17,204 nt of DNA from Gammaproteobacteria bacterium (GTDB lineage Bacteria; Pseudomonadota; Gammaproteobacteria; Xanthomonadales; Xanthomonadaceae): NCBI GenBank assembly GCA_030431185.1, contig JAUIJO010000036.1, positions 1 to 17,204 on the forward strand, written 5' to 3'. Shown piece after piece: positions 1-6,271 of this stretch (the stretch's first letter is position 1; each line of letters begins with the position of its first letter). A model generated the notes under the pieces. That model was not told the DNA's origin. It saw nothing but the letters and a program-made list of their open reading frames with translations, and made no database searches. Position numbers and translations under genes: made by a program.

Positions 1-1
1 C

Positions 2-928
2 GGCAAGGTCAAGGGCGACGACCAGGTGATGATGACCGAGAACGCCTGGCGCAAGGGCGGGGCCGGCACCGACGGCAGCTATTCCGGCTTCGAGGTCAAC
101 AAGACCGCGCCGCTGCTGGAAATGGAGAAGGGCATGGTGGTGCAGTCCGGCAACGACGCCGCGATCGCGCTGGCCGAGCACGTCGCCGGCACCGAGGAGG
201 CCTTCGCCACCTTGATGAACACCTACGCCCAGCGCATCGGCATGAAGAACAGCCACTTCGTCAACGCCACCGGACTGCCCGGCGAAGGCCACCTGACCAG
301 CGCCCACGACCTGGCCCTGCTCGGGCGCGCGCTGATCCACGACTTCCCCACCGCCTACTCCTACAACAGCATCAAGGAGTTCACGGTCGGACCGATCACC
401 CAGCCCAACCGCAACCTCCTGCTGTGGCGCGACAACAGCGTCGACGGCATCAAGACCGGGCACACCTCCGCGGCCGGTTACTGCCTGATGGCTTCGGCCA
501 AGCGCGGCGACCAGCGCCTGATCTCGGTCGTCATGGGGTCGACTTCCGAGGCCAAGCGCGCCAGCGACAGCCAGGCCCTGCTCAACTGGGGTTTCCGCTT
601 CTACGAGACCCATAAACTCTACGAACCCGGCCAGGTCGTGGCCCGCCAGAAGACCTGGAAGGGCAAGGCCGAGGAAGTCCAGCTGGGCGTCGCCGAGCCG
701 CTGCTGGTCACTGTCCCGCGCGGCCGCTACGAGCAGCTCAAGCCGATGATGGACGTGCCCAGGACCCTGGTCGCCCCGATCGGGAAGGGCCAGGCCATCG
801 GCACCGTGAAGGTCATGCTCGACGACGAGGTCATCGCCCAGCGCCCGCTGGTGGCGATCGAGGCGGTGGAGCAGGCCGGCTTCTTCAAGCGCCTCTGGGA
901 CGAGTTCTGGATGTGGTGGGGCGAGTAG
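2..928 (+). CDS. dacA: D-alanyl-D-alanine carboxypeptidase (PBP5 type), 5' end cut by window
   Basis: Periplasmic penicillin-binding protein of the S11 family, which removes the terminal D-Ala from peptidoglycan pentapeptides. The frame is open from base 2, so the gene starts upstream; 308 codons are visible. The catalytic SxxK motif lies outside the window. The second motif, SGN (in VVQSGNDAAIALAEH), and the third, KTG (in DGIKTGHTSAAGYC), are present, so the visible part looks active. After the transpeptidase domain comes the small all-beta PBP5 C-terminal domain, ending in an aromatic amphipathic helix (FFKRLWDEFWMWWGE) typical of the anchor that holds these enzymes on the outer face of the inner membrane. 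The downstream order with ybeD, lipB and lipA is the same as around E. coli dacA, which is why that symbol is used; many annotations of this group use dacC. Very secure as a family call. Confidence 0.95.
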   Translation, partial: GKVKGDDQVMMTENAWRKGGAGTDGSYSGFEVNKTAPLLEMEKGMVVQSGNDAAIALAEHVAGTEEAFATLMNTYAQRIGMKNSHFVNATGLPGEGHLTSAHDLALLGRALIHDFPTAYSYNSIKEFTVGPITQPNRNLLLWRDNSVDGIKTGHTSAAGYCLMASAKRGDQRLISVVMGSTSEAKRASDSQALLNWGFRFYETHKLYEPGQVVARQKTWKGKAEEVQLGVAEPLLVTVPRGRYEQLKPMMDVPRTLVAPIGKGQAIGTVKVMLDDEVIAQRPLVAIEAVEQAGFFKRLWDEFWMWWGE

Positions 929-957
929 ACGCGTTGGCGAGCCACTGGCTCGCGCGT
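929..957 (+). terminator. hairpin after dacA, possible weak terminator
   Basis: Immediately after the dacA stop there is a 7-base-pair stem (937-943 GCGAGCC with 947-953 GGCTCGC, loop ACT), extended by an outer 4-pair stem (929-932 with 954-957) across a 4-base bulge. No T-run follows, so it may act as a pause site, a Rho-dependent end or an mRNA 3'-end stabiliser rather than a classical terminator. Confidence 0.4.
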
Positions 958-1035
958 CTGCGAGCGCCTGGTCGCAACGCGATCAGGCCTGTCCGGATGG
1001 GCGGCCCACTCCGCTTCGAGTCCCGGTCCTGACGC

Positions 1036-1347
1036 ATGGACTACGAGCTCGTCATCAAGTTCTGGCGCAAGTCGTTGCGGGACGAAGCCCTGCTCGCCAC
1101 GATCGAGGAGGAGTTGAAGCAGGTACTGGGGCAAAGTGCCGAGGTGGATGGGCATGACGTGAGTCCCAGGGAGATCAACCTGTTCGTGTTGACGCCGGAC
1201 CCGCGACCGACCTTCCGTCGCTGCAAGGACGTTCTCGAGAAGCTCGACGCCCTGCAGGGGGTGTCCGCGGGTTTCCGCCTGGTCGGGGGCGCGCGCTTCA
1301 CCGCCGTCTGGCCCTTGCGCACCACCCGCAAGTTCACCTTGCCCTGA
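1036..1347 (+). CDS. conserved-looking hypothetical protein, 103 aa
   Basis: I do not recognise a named family. The protein is small, soluble and without signal peptide or membrane segment. It starts MDYELVIKFWRKSL, has a polar helix around residues 16-33, a strand-like segment EINLFVLTPDP around 47-57, a second helix TFRRCKDVLEKL around 59-70, and ends in a strand-rich segment (FRLVGGARFTAVWPL) and a basic tail. This alternation suggests a beta-alpha-beta-beta-alpha-beta (ferredoxin-like) fold, as judged by eye only. The codon pattern matches the neighbouring real genes and the frame reads cleanly from ATG to TGA. No convincing Shine-Dalgarno sequence precedes the ATG. It sits between dacA and ybeD, where E. 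coli has no gene, so it may be a lineage-specific member of the cluster. Function unknown. Confidence 0.75.
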   Translation: MDYELVIKFWRKSLRDEALLATIEEELKQVLGQSAEVDGHDVSPREINLFVLTPDPRPTFRRCKDVLEKLDALQGVSAGFRLVGGARFTAVWPLRTTRKFTLP

Positions 1348-1353
1348 GGCGAT

Positions 1354-1376
1354 CGGGGTCGGGGGCCCGCACCCCG
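1354..1376 (+). terminator. GC-rich hairpin after the 103-aa gene
   Basis: Bases 1354-1359 (CGGGGT) pair with 1371-1376 (ACCCCG), and 1360-1362 pair with 1367-1369 inside, with one bulged C. It begins seven bases after the stop codon. No T-tract follows, so termination activity is uncertain. It separates the 103-aa gene from the ybeD promoter. Confidence 0.4.
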
Positions 1377-1452
1377 CGTCCATTCCGGCGGGGCACTCCC
1401 TGGCCGCGGGAGGCCGTCGCTCGAGCCGTTCAGCGAGACGCGCCGCCGCGAC

Positions 1453-1481
1453 TTGGGTTCGCGTCCCGGCGGACCCATAAT
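1453..1481 (+). promoter_or_regulatory. promoter of ybeD-lipB-lipA, predicted leaderless start
   Basis: A -35-like TTGGGT (1453-1458) is followed after exactly 17 bases by a good -10, CATAAT (1476-1481, five of six consensus bases). A start of transcription seven bases after the -10 falls on the A of the ybeD ATG at 1488. No Shine-Dalgarno sequence fits between the -10 and the ATG. Both facts point to a leaderless transcript. Confidence 0.55.
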
Positions 1482-1487
1482 CCGTCC

Positions 1488-1766
1488 ATGGACATCACAT
1501 CCGAGAATCCCGAGCACGGCTTCCAGTTCCCGGGCCATTTCGAGCTCAGCGCGATGGGCCCGGCGAACGCCGGGCTCGAGCAGGCGCTGCCGCAACGCCT
1601 GGTCGATGCGGGCATCGAGGTCGAGAGCGAGTCGATCGAGTGGAAGCACTCCTCCAACGGCAAGTACGTCTCGGTGCGCATCCGCTTCCGGGCCGATGAC
1701 CGCGCGCAGTACGACCTTGCCCACCAGGTGCTGCGCGACCATCCCGAGGTGAAGTGGACGCTGTGA
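1488..1766 (+). CDS. ybeD: YbeD / DUF493 family protein, 92 aa
   Basis: Small cytoplasmic protein of the YbeD (DUF493, UPF0250) family, which has an ACT-like fold and is thought to be regulatory; its biochemical role is not settled. Family hallmarks are visible: an early FQFPGHFELSAMG segment corresponding to the FPTPFxYKVMG start of the E. coli protein, a central HSSNGKYVSV matching the conserved SSKGNYxSV motif, and an ending VKWTL. The length is normal. The ATG at 1488 is preceded only by the -10 element, so translation is probably leaderless. The last bases overlap the lipB start, which suggests translational coupling. The placement just before lipB is the same as in E. coli and Pseudomonas and supports a link with lipoate metabolism or its control. 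Confidence 0.92.
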   Translation: MDITSENPEHGFQFPGHFELSAMGPANAGLEQALPQRLVDAGIEVESESIEWKHSSNGKYVSVRIRFRADDRAQYDLAHQVLRDHPEVKWTL

Positions 1767-2452
1767 CCTGCCGCACGGCATTGCCGGTCGACGACGCACC
1801 GTCGCCGGCGGCCCGCCTTCGCGACCTGGGGCGGCAACCCTACACGCCGGTCTGGCGCGCGATGCAGGCCTTCACCGACGCGCGCACCGCCGACACGCCC
1901 GACGAGCTCTGGCTGGTCGAGCACGAGCCCGTGTTCACCCTCGGCCAGGCCGGCAAGCCCGAGCACGTGCTGGCACCCGGGGACATCCCGGTGTTGCACG
2001 TCGACCGCGGCGGCCAGGTCACCTACCACGGGCCGGGGCAGATCGTGCTCTACCCGCTGCTCGACCTGCGGCGCCTGAAGATCGGCGTCAAGGACTACGT
2101 CTGCCGGGTCGAGCAGGCCATGATCGACACCCTCGCCGACTGGAACATCGAGGCGGTCCGTCGCGAAGGCGCGCCGGGCGTTTACGTGGGCGACGCCAAG
2201 ATCGGCGCGCTCGGCATCCGGGTCAGGCATGGCTGCACCTTCCATGGCCTGGCCTTCAACATCGCCATGGACCTGGAGCCGTTCCAGCGCATCAATCCCT
2301 GTGGTTTCGAGGGGTTGCAGGTGACCTCGGTGGTAGACTTGGGCGGTCCCTCCGGCCCCGGCGCGATCAAGCCCGTGCTGGTCGAGCACCTGGCCCGCCT
2401 GTTCGGCCTGGAGGTCGAAACCGCCCCTGCGCCGCCGCTGCCGGCGGCCTGA
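1763..2452 (+). CDS. lipB: octanoyl-[acyl-carrier-protein]:protein N-octanoyltransferase
   Basis: LipB moves octanoyl groups from acyl carrier protein to the lipoyl domains of dehydrogenase complexes and the glycine cleavage H protein, the first step of lipoate assembly, in the cytoplasm. Family motifs are intact: RGGQVTYHGPGQ (about residues 82-93), GVYVGDAKIGALGIR with the catalytic lysine K146, FHGLAFNIAMDL, and NPCG with the catalytic cysteine C180. With a GTG start at 1763 the protein has 229 residues, and GTG and the ybeD stop overlap as GTGA, typical of translational coupling. A second in-frame GTG at 1754 would add three residues; the GAGGTGA at 1746-1752 is too close for 1754 and rather far for 1763, so the start is undecided. 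lipA follows after 23 bases and completes the pathway. Confidence 0.96.
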   Translation: MTCRTALPVDDAPSPAARLRDLGRQPYTPVWRAMQAFTDARTADTPDELWLVEHEPVFTLGQAGKPEHVLAPGDIPVLHVDRGGQVTYHGPGQIVLYPLLDLRRLKIGVKDYVCRVEQAMIDTLADWNIEAVRREGAPGVYVGDAKIGALGIRVRHGCTFHGLAFNIAMDLEPFQRINPCGFEGLQVTSVVDLGGPSGPGAIKPVLVEHLARLFGLEVETAPAPPLPAA

Positions 2453-2475
2453 ACCCACGCATCGCGAAGCCCATC

Positions 2476-3483
2476 ATGTCCGATACCAAGACCATCCCGC
2501 TCGCGGTCGTGAGTGGCGACAGCACTGCCCCGGCCCCGTTGCAGGCCGGCGTCAAGCAGGTCGCCGGCGACAAGATCGCGCGTTCGCCGGTGCAGTTCGC
2601 CGACGTCCCGGTGCTGCGCAAGCCCTCCTGGATCCGCGTGCGCATTCCTTCCGGCAATGCGGTGCAGAAGCTCAAGGAGAAGCTGCGCGAGAACCGCCTG
2701 GTGACGGTCTGCGAGGAGGCCAGCTGCCCGAACATCCATGAATGCTTCGGCCATGGCACGGCGACCTTCATGATCCTGGGCGAAGTGTGCACCCGGCGCT
2801 GCTCGTTCTGCGACGTCGCCCATGGCCGCCCCAAGCCGCCCGATCCGGGCGAGCCCGCGCACCTGGCCGGGACCGTCGCCGACATGGGCCTGCGCTACGT
2901 GGTGGTGACCAGTGTCGATCGCGACGACCTGCGCGACGGCGGTGCCCAGCATTTCGTCGATTGCATCGCCGCGATCCGCGACAAGTCGCCCCGGACGAAG
3001 ATCGAGGTCCTGACCCCGGATTTCCGCGGCCGGGGCCGGATGGAGCGCGCGCTGGACATCCTGGCGACCAATCCGCCGGACGTGTTCAACCACAATGTCG
3101 AGACGGTGCCCGAGCTGTATCGCAACGTACGTCCCGGCGCCGACTACCAGTGGTCGATGACCCTGCTGCAGAAGTTCAAGGCCCAGCACCCGGACGTGGT
3201 CACCAAGTCCGGCATCATGCTCGGCCTCGGCGAGACCCTGGAGCAGGTGCAGGGCACCTTGCGCGACCTGCGCGCACACGATGTCGACATGGTCACGATC
3301 GGCCAGTACCTCCAGCCCAGCGCGCACCACCATCCAGTGATGCGTTACTGGACGCCGGAGGAGTTCAAGGCGCTGGAAGAGTATGGCCTGTCGCTGGGCT
3401 TCAGCCATGTCGCCTCGGGTCCGCTGGTGCGCTCGTCCTACCATGCCGACCGCTCGGCGATGGAAGCCGGCGTCGCCGCCTGA
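2476..3483 (+). CDS. lipA: lipoyl synthase (radical SAM, two 4Fe-4S clusters)
   Basis: LipA inserts two sulfur atoms into protein-bound octanoyl chains made by LipB, using a radical SAM cluster and an auxiliary cluster that is sacrificed as sulfur donor. Both cluster motifs are intact: the auxiliary CX4CX5C (C79, C84, C90 in CEEASCPNIHEC) and the radical SAM CX3CX2C (C105, C109, C112 in CTRRCSFC). The C-terminal RSSY motif, whose serine ligates the auxiliary cluster, is at residues 319-322. The 335-residue length is normal, with a lineage-typical N-terminal extension of about 45 residues before the core. ATG at 2476 follows a weak GAAG ribosome site. It lies 23 bases after lipB and is surely in the same transcript. 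Confidence 0.98.
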   Translation: MSDTKTIPLAVVSGDSTAPAPLQAGVKQVAGDKIARSPVQFADVPVLRKPSWIRVRIPSGNAVQKLKEKLRENRLVTVCEEASCPNIHECFGHGTATFMILGEVCTRRCSFCDVAHGRPKPPDPGEPAHLAGTVADMGLRYVVVTSVDRDDLRDGGAQHFVDCIAAIRDKSPRTKIEVLTPDFRGRGRMERALDILATNPPDVFNHNVETVPELYRNVRPGADYQWSMTLLQKFKAQHPDVVTKSGIMLGLGETLEQVQGTLRDLRAHDVDMVTIGQYLQPSAHHHPVMRYWTPEEFKALEEYGLSLGFSHVASGPLVRSSYHADRSAMEAGVAA

Positions 3484-3698
3484 ACAGGCCCCGCGCCTGC
3501 CGTCCCGCACGCCACGGAGCCGCGCCTGCGGAGCCTTCACCCCGCGCTTCGGCCGTGGCCGGGATGATGGTCGATGCCACGTCGATGGCCCCGTCGCGGC
3601 CGCGCCTGCGTTGGAATCCGGGTGGCGCCGCCGCGCGGCAAGCTGAACCGCATGTCGGCGTCAGGCGCCGCCCCGCCGGGCACCGCGTGACAGGGCCT

Positions 3699-3727
3699 GC
3701 AACTTTAGGCACTGTGAAACGGTCATA
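3699..3727 (+). promoter_or_regulatory. possible sigma-E-like promoter of prc
   Basis: GCAACTT (3699-3705) resembles the GGAACTT -35 element of envelope-stress (RpoE type) promoters, and 17 bases after it comes TCATA, similar to the TCTGA/TCAAA -10 (usual spacing about 16). A sigma-70 reading would use CATAGT (3724-3729), but no -35 sits at the right distance. The assignment is tentative; it fits a periplasmic quality-control protease. Confidence 0.33.
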
Positions 3728-3747
3728 GTCTGTACGAGTCTGGCTGT

Positions 3748-3780
3748 ATCGAGCGCGCGGATGGTCCGCGCGGCATCGAT
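3748..3780 (+). promoter_or_regulatory. strong hairpin in the presumed prc 5' leader
   Basis: An 8-base-pair inner stem (3754-3761 CGCGCGGA with 3765-3772 TCCGCGCG, loop TGG) sits inside a 5-base-pair outer stem (3748-3752 ATCGA with 3776-3780 TCGAT). It begins about 20 bases after the presumed promoter and ends about 50 bases before the prc start. It could be a leader structure, a stability element or a binding site; no known riboswitch is recognised. Confidence 0.55.
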
Positions 3781-3828
3781 GTCCCCCGCACCAAAGATCA
3801 GGCCTGCGACGGCCGCGAAGTGTCCGCG

Positions 3829-6039
3829 ATGAACCCCAAGAACCCCCTGTTGCTCGCTTTGCTCCTCGCCGCTCCGCTGGCGCAGTCCGCGCTCGCCGAC
3901 GACGGCGCCACCCCGGCCACGGCCGCCGTGGCCCCCGGGGCCGCACTCCCCACGTCGGCGACGCAGGACCAGGTCACCGCCGCGCGGCACGTGTACACGC
4001 TGCTGTCCGACAGTCGCTATGCGTACCGGCCCAAGCCGCTGGACGATGCGCTCTCGGCGGACATGTACGACCGTTACCTGGAATCGCTGGACGGCGGCAA
4101 GCAGTTCTTCACCGCCTCCGACATCGCCCGCTTCGACGCCTGGAAGCTGCGCCTCGACGACGCCCTCAAGAGCGGCGACCTCGACCCGGCGTACGCCATG
4201 TTCAGCACCTACCGCAAGCGCGTCGACGAGCGCGTCGACTTCGCCCGCGCGCTGCTGACCAAGGACGTCTTCCAGTTCACCGGCGACGACCGCTACGAGT
4301 ACGACCGCGAAGACGCGGCCTGGGCCGCCGACACGGCCCAGCTCGATACCCTGTGGACGCAGTCGGTGCGCAACGACTGGCTGCGCCTGAAAATGGCCGG
4401 CAAGAAGCCCGACGAGATCCGCAAGACGCTCGACAAGCGCTACGAGAACCTGGCCAAGGGCATCGCCGAGCTGAAGGGCGAGGACGTGTTCCAGACCTTC
4501 CTCAACAGCTACGCCAACGCGATCGATCCGCACACCGATTACCTGACCCCGCGTTCGGCCGACAACTTCAACCTGTCGATGTCGCTGTCGCTCGAAGGCA
4601 TCGGCGCGGTGCTGCAGAAACAGGACGACGTGGTCGCGATCCGCGAGATCGTCGCCGGCGGCCCCGCCGGCAAGTCCGGCAAGCTCAACCCGGGCGACCG
4701 CATCGTCGGCGTCGGCCAGGGCGAGAGCGGGCCGATGGACGACGTGGTGGGCTGGCGCATCGACGACGTCGTCGCCAAGATCCGCGGCAAGAAGGGCAGC
4801 AAGGTGCGCCTGGACGTGATCCCGGTCGAAATGGGCCTGGATTCCCCGCCCAGCCGCATCGTGCTGGTGCGCGACAAGGTGCGCCTGGAGGACCAGGCCG
4901 CCAAGTCCAAGGTCATCACCATCCCGGGCACCGACGGCGCGCCGGCGCAGCGCATGGGCGTGATCGAGCTGCCGGGCTTCTACCAGGACTTCGAGGGACG
5001 CCGCCGCAACGCCAATGACTATGCCTCGGCCACCCGCGACGTCGCCCGGCTGCTCAAGGAACTGCAGGGCAAGGATGTCGATGGCGTGGTGCTCGACCTG
5101 CGCAACAACGGCGGCGGTTCGCTCAACGAGGCGATCGAGCTGACCGGCCTGTTCATCGACCGTGGCCCGGTCGTGCAGGTGCGCGAGTCCGGCGGCCGCG
5201 TCGTCGTCAACGGCGACGAGGACAGCGGCATCGCCTGGGAAGGCCCGCTGGCGGTGTTGATCAACCGCGGCTCGGCCTCGGCCTCGGAGATCTTCGCCGG
5301 CGCCATCCAGGACTACGGGCGTGGCCTCGTCATCGGCGAGACCAGCTTCGGCAAGGGCACCGTGCAGAACCTCATCGACCTGGACCGCTGGCCGGCCAAC
5401 GAGACGCCGCGCTTCGGCCAGGTCAAGCTGACCATCGCCCAGTTCTTCCGCGTCAGCGGCGGGTCCACCCAGAACAAGGGCGTGGTGCCCGACATCGCCT
5501 TCCCGGCTTCGGTGGACGCCACCGAGTTCGGCGAGAGCACCTACGACAACGCATTGCCCTGGACCAAGATCTCGGCCGTGCCGCACGTGCGCTACGGCAA
5601 TTTCGCCCCGCTGCTGCCCAAGCTCGAAGCCCTGCACGACACCCGCGTCGCGAAGGACAAGGAGTTCCAGTGGTGGTCGGACGACGTGGCCCAGTATCGC
5701 GCCGAAAGCGAGAAGACCTCGATCACCCTCAACGAAGCCGAGCGTCGCGCCGAGCGCGACCGCGAGCAGGCCAAGCGCAAGACGCGCCAGGAAGAGCGCA
5801 AGGCCCTCGGCCTCGCGCTGGATCCGCTGGCGGACGTGACCGACGACGGCCTGTCGGCCAACGAGCGCGACATCGTCAAGGATGCCGAACGCGAAAAGCT
5901 CGCCGAGGACCGTCCCGACCCGTTGCTGCGCGAATCGGCCGCGATCCTGGCCGACGCGATCCGCCTGCTGGACGCGGACAAGCAGCTCTCGGCCCAGGTC
6001 CTGCCCACCGCCAACAAGCCGGGCCACTGGGCGGACTGA
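3829..6039 (+). CDS. prc: periplasmic tail-specific protease (S41, carboxy-terminal processing)
   Basis: Prc/Tsp cleaves periplasmic proteins with exposed non-polar C-termini and processes cell-wall enzymes. The protein has 736 residues from ATG 3829. A Sec signal peptide is clear: short basic start, leucine-rich core, and a cut near ALA-DDG around residue 23. A helical N-terminal region precedes a PDZ domain (about 250-340, with GIGAVLQ and the PGDRI element). The S41 protease core follows, with VLDLRNNGGGSL (421-432) and the Ser-Lys dyad S484 (in GSASASEIF) and K509 (in SFGKGTVQ), 25 residues apart as in E. coli Prc. A charged helical C-terminal domain (about 560-710) is typical of the family. 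A GTG at 3820 would add three residues, but the GAAG at 3817-3820 is placed for the ATG. It is monocistronic, ending at a palindrome. Confidence 0.96.
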   Translation: MNPKNPLLLALLLAAPLAQSALADDGATPATAAVAPGAALPTSATQDQVTAARHVYTLLSDSRYAYRPKPLDDALSADMYDRYLESLDGGKQFFTASDIARFDAWKLRLDDALKSGDLDPAYAMFSTYRKRVDERVDFARALLTKDVFQFTGDDRYEYDREDAAWAADTAQLDTLWTQSVRNDWLRLKMAGKKPDEIRKTLDKRYENLAKGIAELKGEDVFQTFLNSYANAIDPHTDYLTPRSADNFNLSMSLSLEGIGAVLQKQDDVVAIREIVAGGPAGKSGKLNPGDRIVGVGQGESGPMDDVVGWRIDDVVAKIRGKKGSKVRLDVIPVEMGLDSPPSRIVLVRDKVRLEDQAAKSKVITIPGTDGAPAQRMGVIELPGFYQDFEGRRRNANDYASATRDVARLLKELQGKDVDGVVLDLRNNGGGSLNEAIELTGLFIDRGPVVQVRESGGRVVVNGDEDSGIAWEGPLAVLINRGSASASEIFAGAIQDYGRGLVIGETSFGKGTVQNLIDLDRWPANETPRFGQVKLTIAQFFRVSGGSTQNKGVVPDIAFPASVDATEFGESTYDNALPWTKISAVPHVRYGNFAPLLPKLEALHDTRVAKDKEFQWWSDDVAQYRAESEKTSITLNEAERRAERDREQAKRKTRQEERKALGLALDPLADVTDDGLSANERDIVKDAEREKLAEDRPDPLLRESAAILADAIRLLDADKQLSAQVLPTANKPGHWAD

Positions 6040-6072
6040 GCCTCCACGCGATTCCAGTCCGGTTGGAAAGTG

Positions 6073-6100
6073 GAAAGGGGACGGCATGCCGTCCCCTTTC
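6073..6100. terminator. perfect 28-base palindrome, probable bidirectional terminator or REP-like element
   Basis: Bases 6073-6100 read the same on both strands: GAAAGGGGACG pairs with CGTCCCCTTTC around a GCATGC centre, giving an 11-base-pair stem. The outer A3/T3 tracts provide short T-runs on both sides, fitting termination of prc (+) and of the convergent hydrolase operon (-). A smaller hairpin (6052-6056 TTCCA with 6064-6068 TGGAA) lies just before it. The perfect symmetry suggests a dispersed palindromic repeat; only one copy is in this window. Confidence 0.75.
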
Positions 6101-6130
6101 TCGTGGCGCTCCGACACACGATCTGCAATT

Positions 6131-6165
6131 CACCAATCACCAATCACCAATCACCAATCACCAAT
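6131..6165. repeat. tandem heptamer repeat, (CACCAAT)x5
   Basis: Five exact, uninterrupted copies of CACCAAT lie between prc and the convergent hydrolase gene. The seven-base period and AT-richer composition stand out from the surroundings. The repeat is too short and lacks spacers for a CRISPR array. It is outside any convincing gene, so copy-number change would probably not alter a protein. It is a candidate variable-number tandem repeat. Confidence 0.9.
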
Positions 6166-6271
6166 CGCACATCCAGGTGCCAATGAATTGACCAGCTGGC
6201 CGTAGGCGCACCAAGCGCAGCGCATTGCGCGGGACGAGACCGCGCCCTTCGAGGAGGACGCGCAGTACGTC

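Larger units (their letters stand above)
3484..3828. other. 345-base non-coding stretch between lipA and prc
   Basis: No convincing gene is seen; the open frames here are shadows continuing from lipA or prc. The first part (to about 3690) is GC-rich sequence without a recognisable T-tailed terminator. The second part holds an AT-richer possible promoter (3699-3727), a strong hairpin (3748-3780) and the weak ribosome site of prc. Confidence 0.6.

Noticed and set aside
3484..3700. A small gene between lipA and prc
   Set aside because: Open frames here are extensions of alternate frames from lipA with arginine-, proline- and alanine-rich content, and none has a plausible start and ribosome site.
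3661..6117. 818-codon open frame on the minus strand opposite prc
   Set aside because: It mirrors prc codon positions in GC-rich DNA, is rich in valine, leucine, histidine and arginine runs with no family pattern, while the plus strand encodes a complete Prc with all catalytic residues.
6131..6165. Heptamer array as a CRISPR array
   Set aside because: Units are seven bases, contiguous and without spacers, and no cas gene is present.
5882..6205. Small plus-strand open frame running through the palindrome and heptamers after prc
   Set aside because: It overlaps prc out of frame and crosses a terminator-like palindrome and simple repeats; no ribosome site or protein-like pattern.
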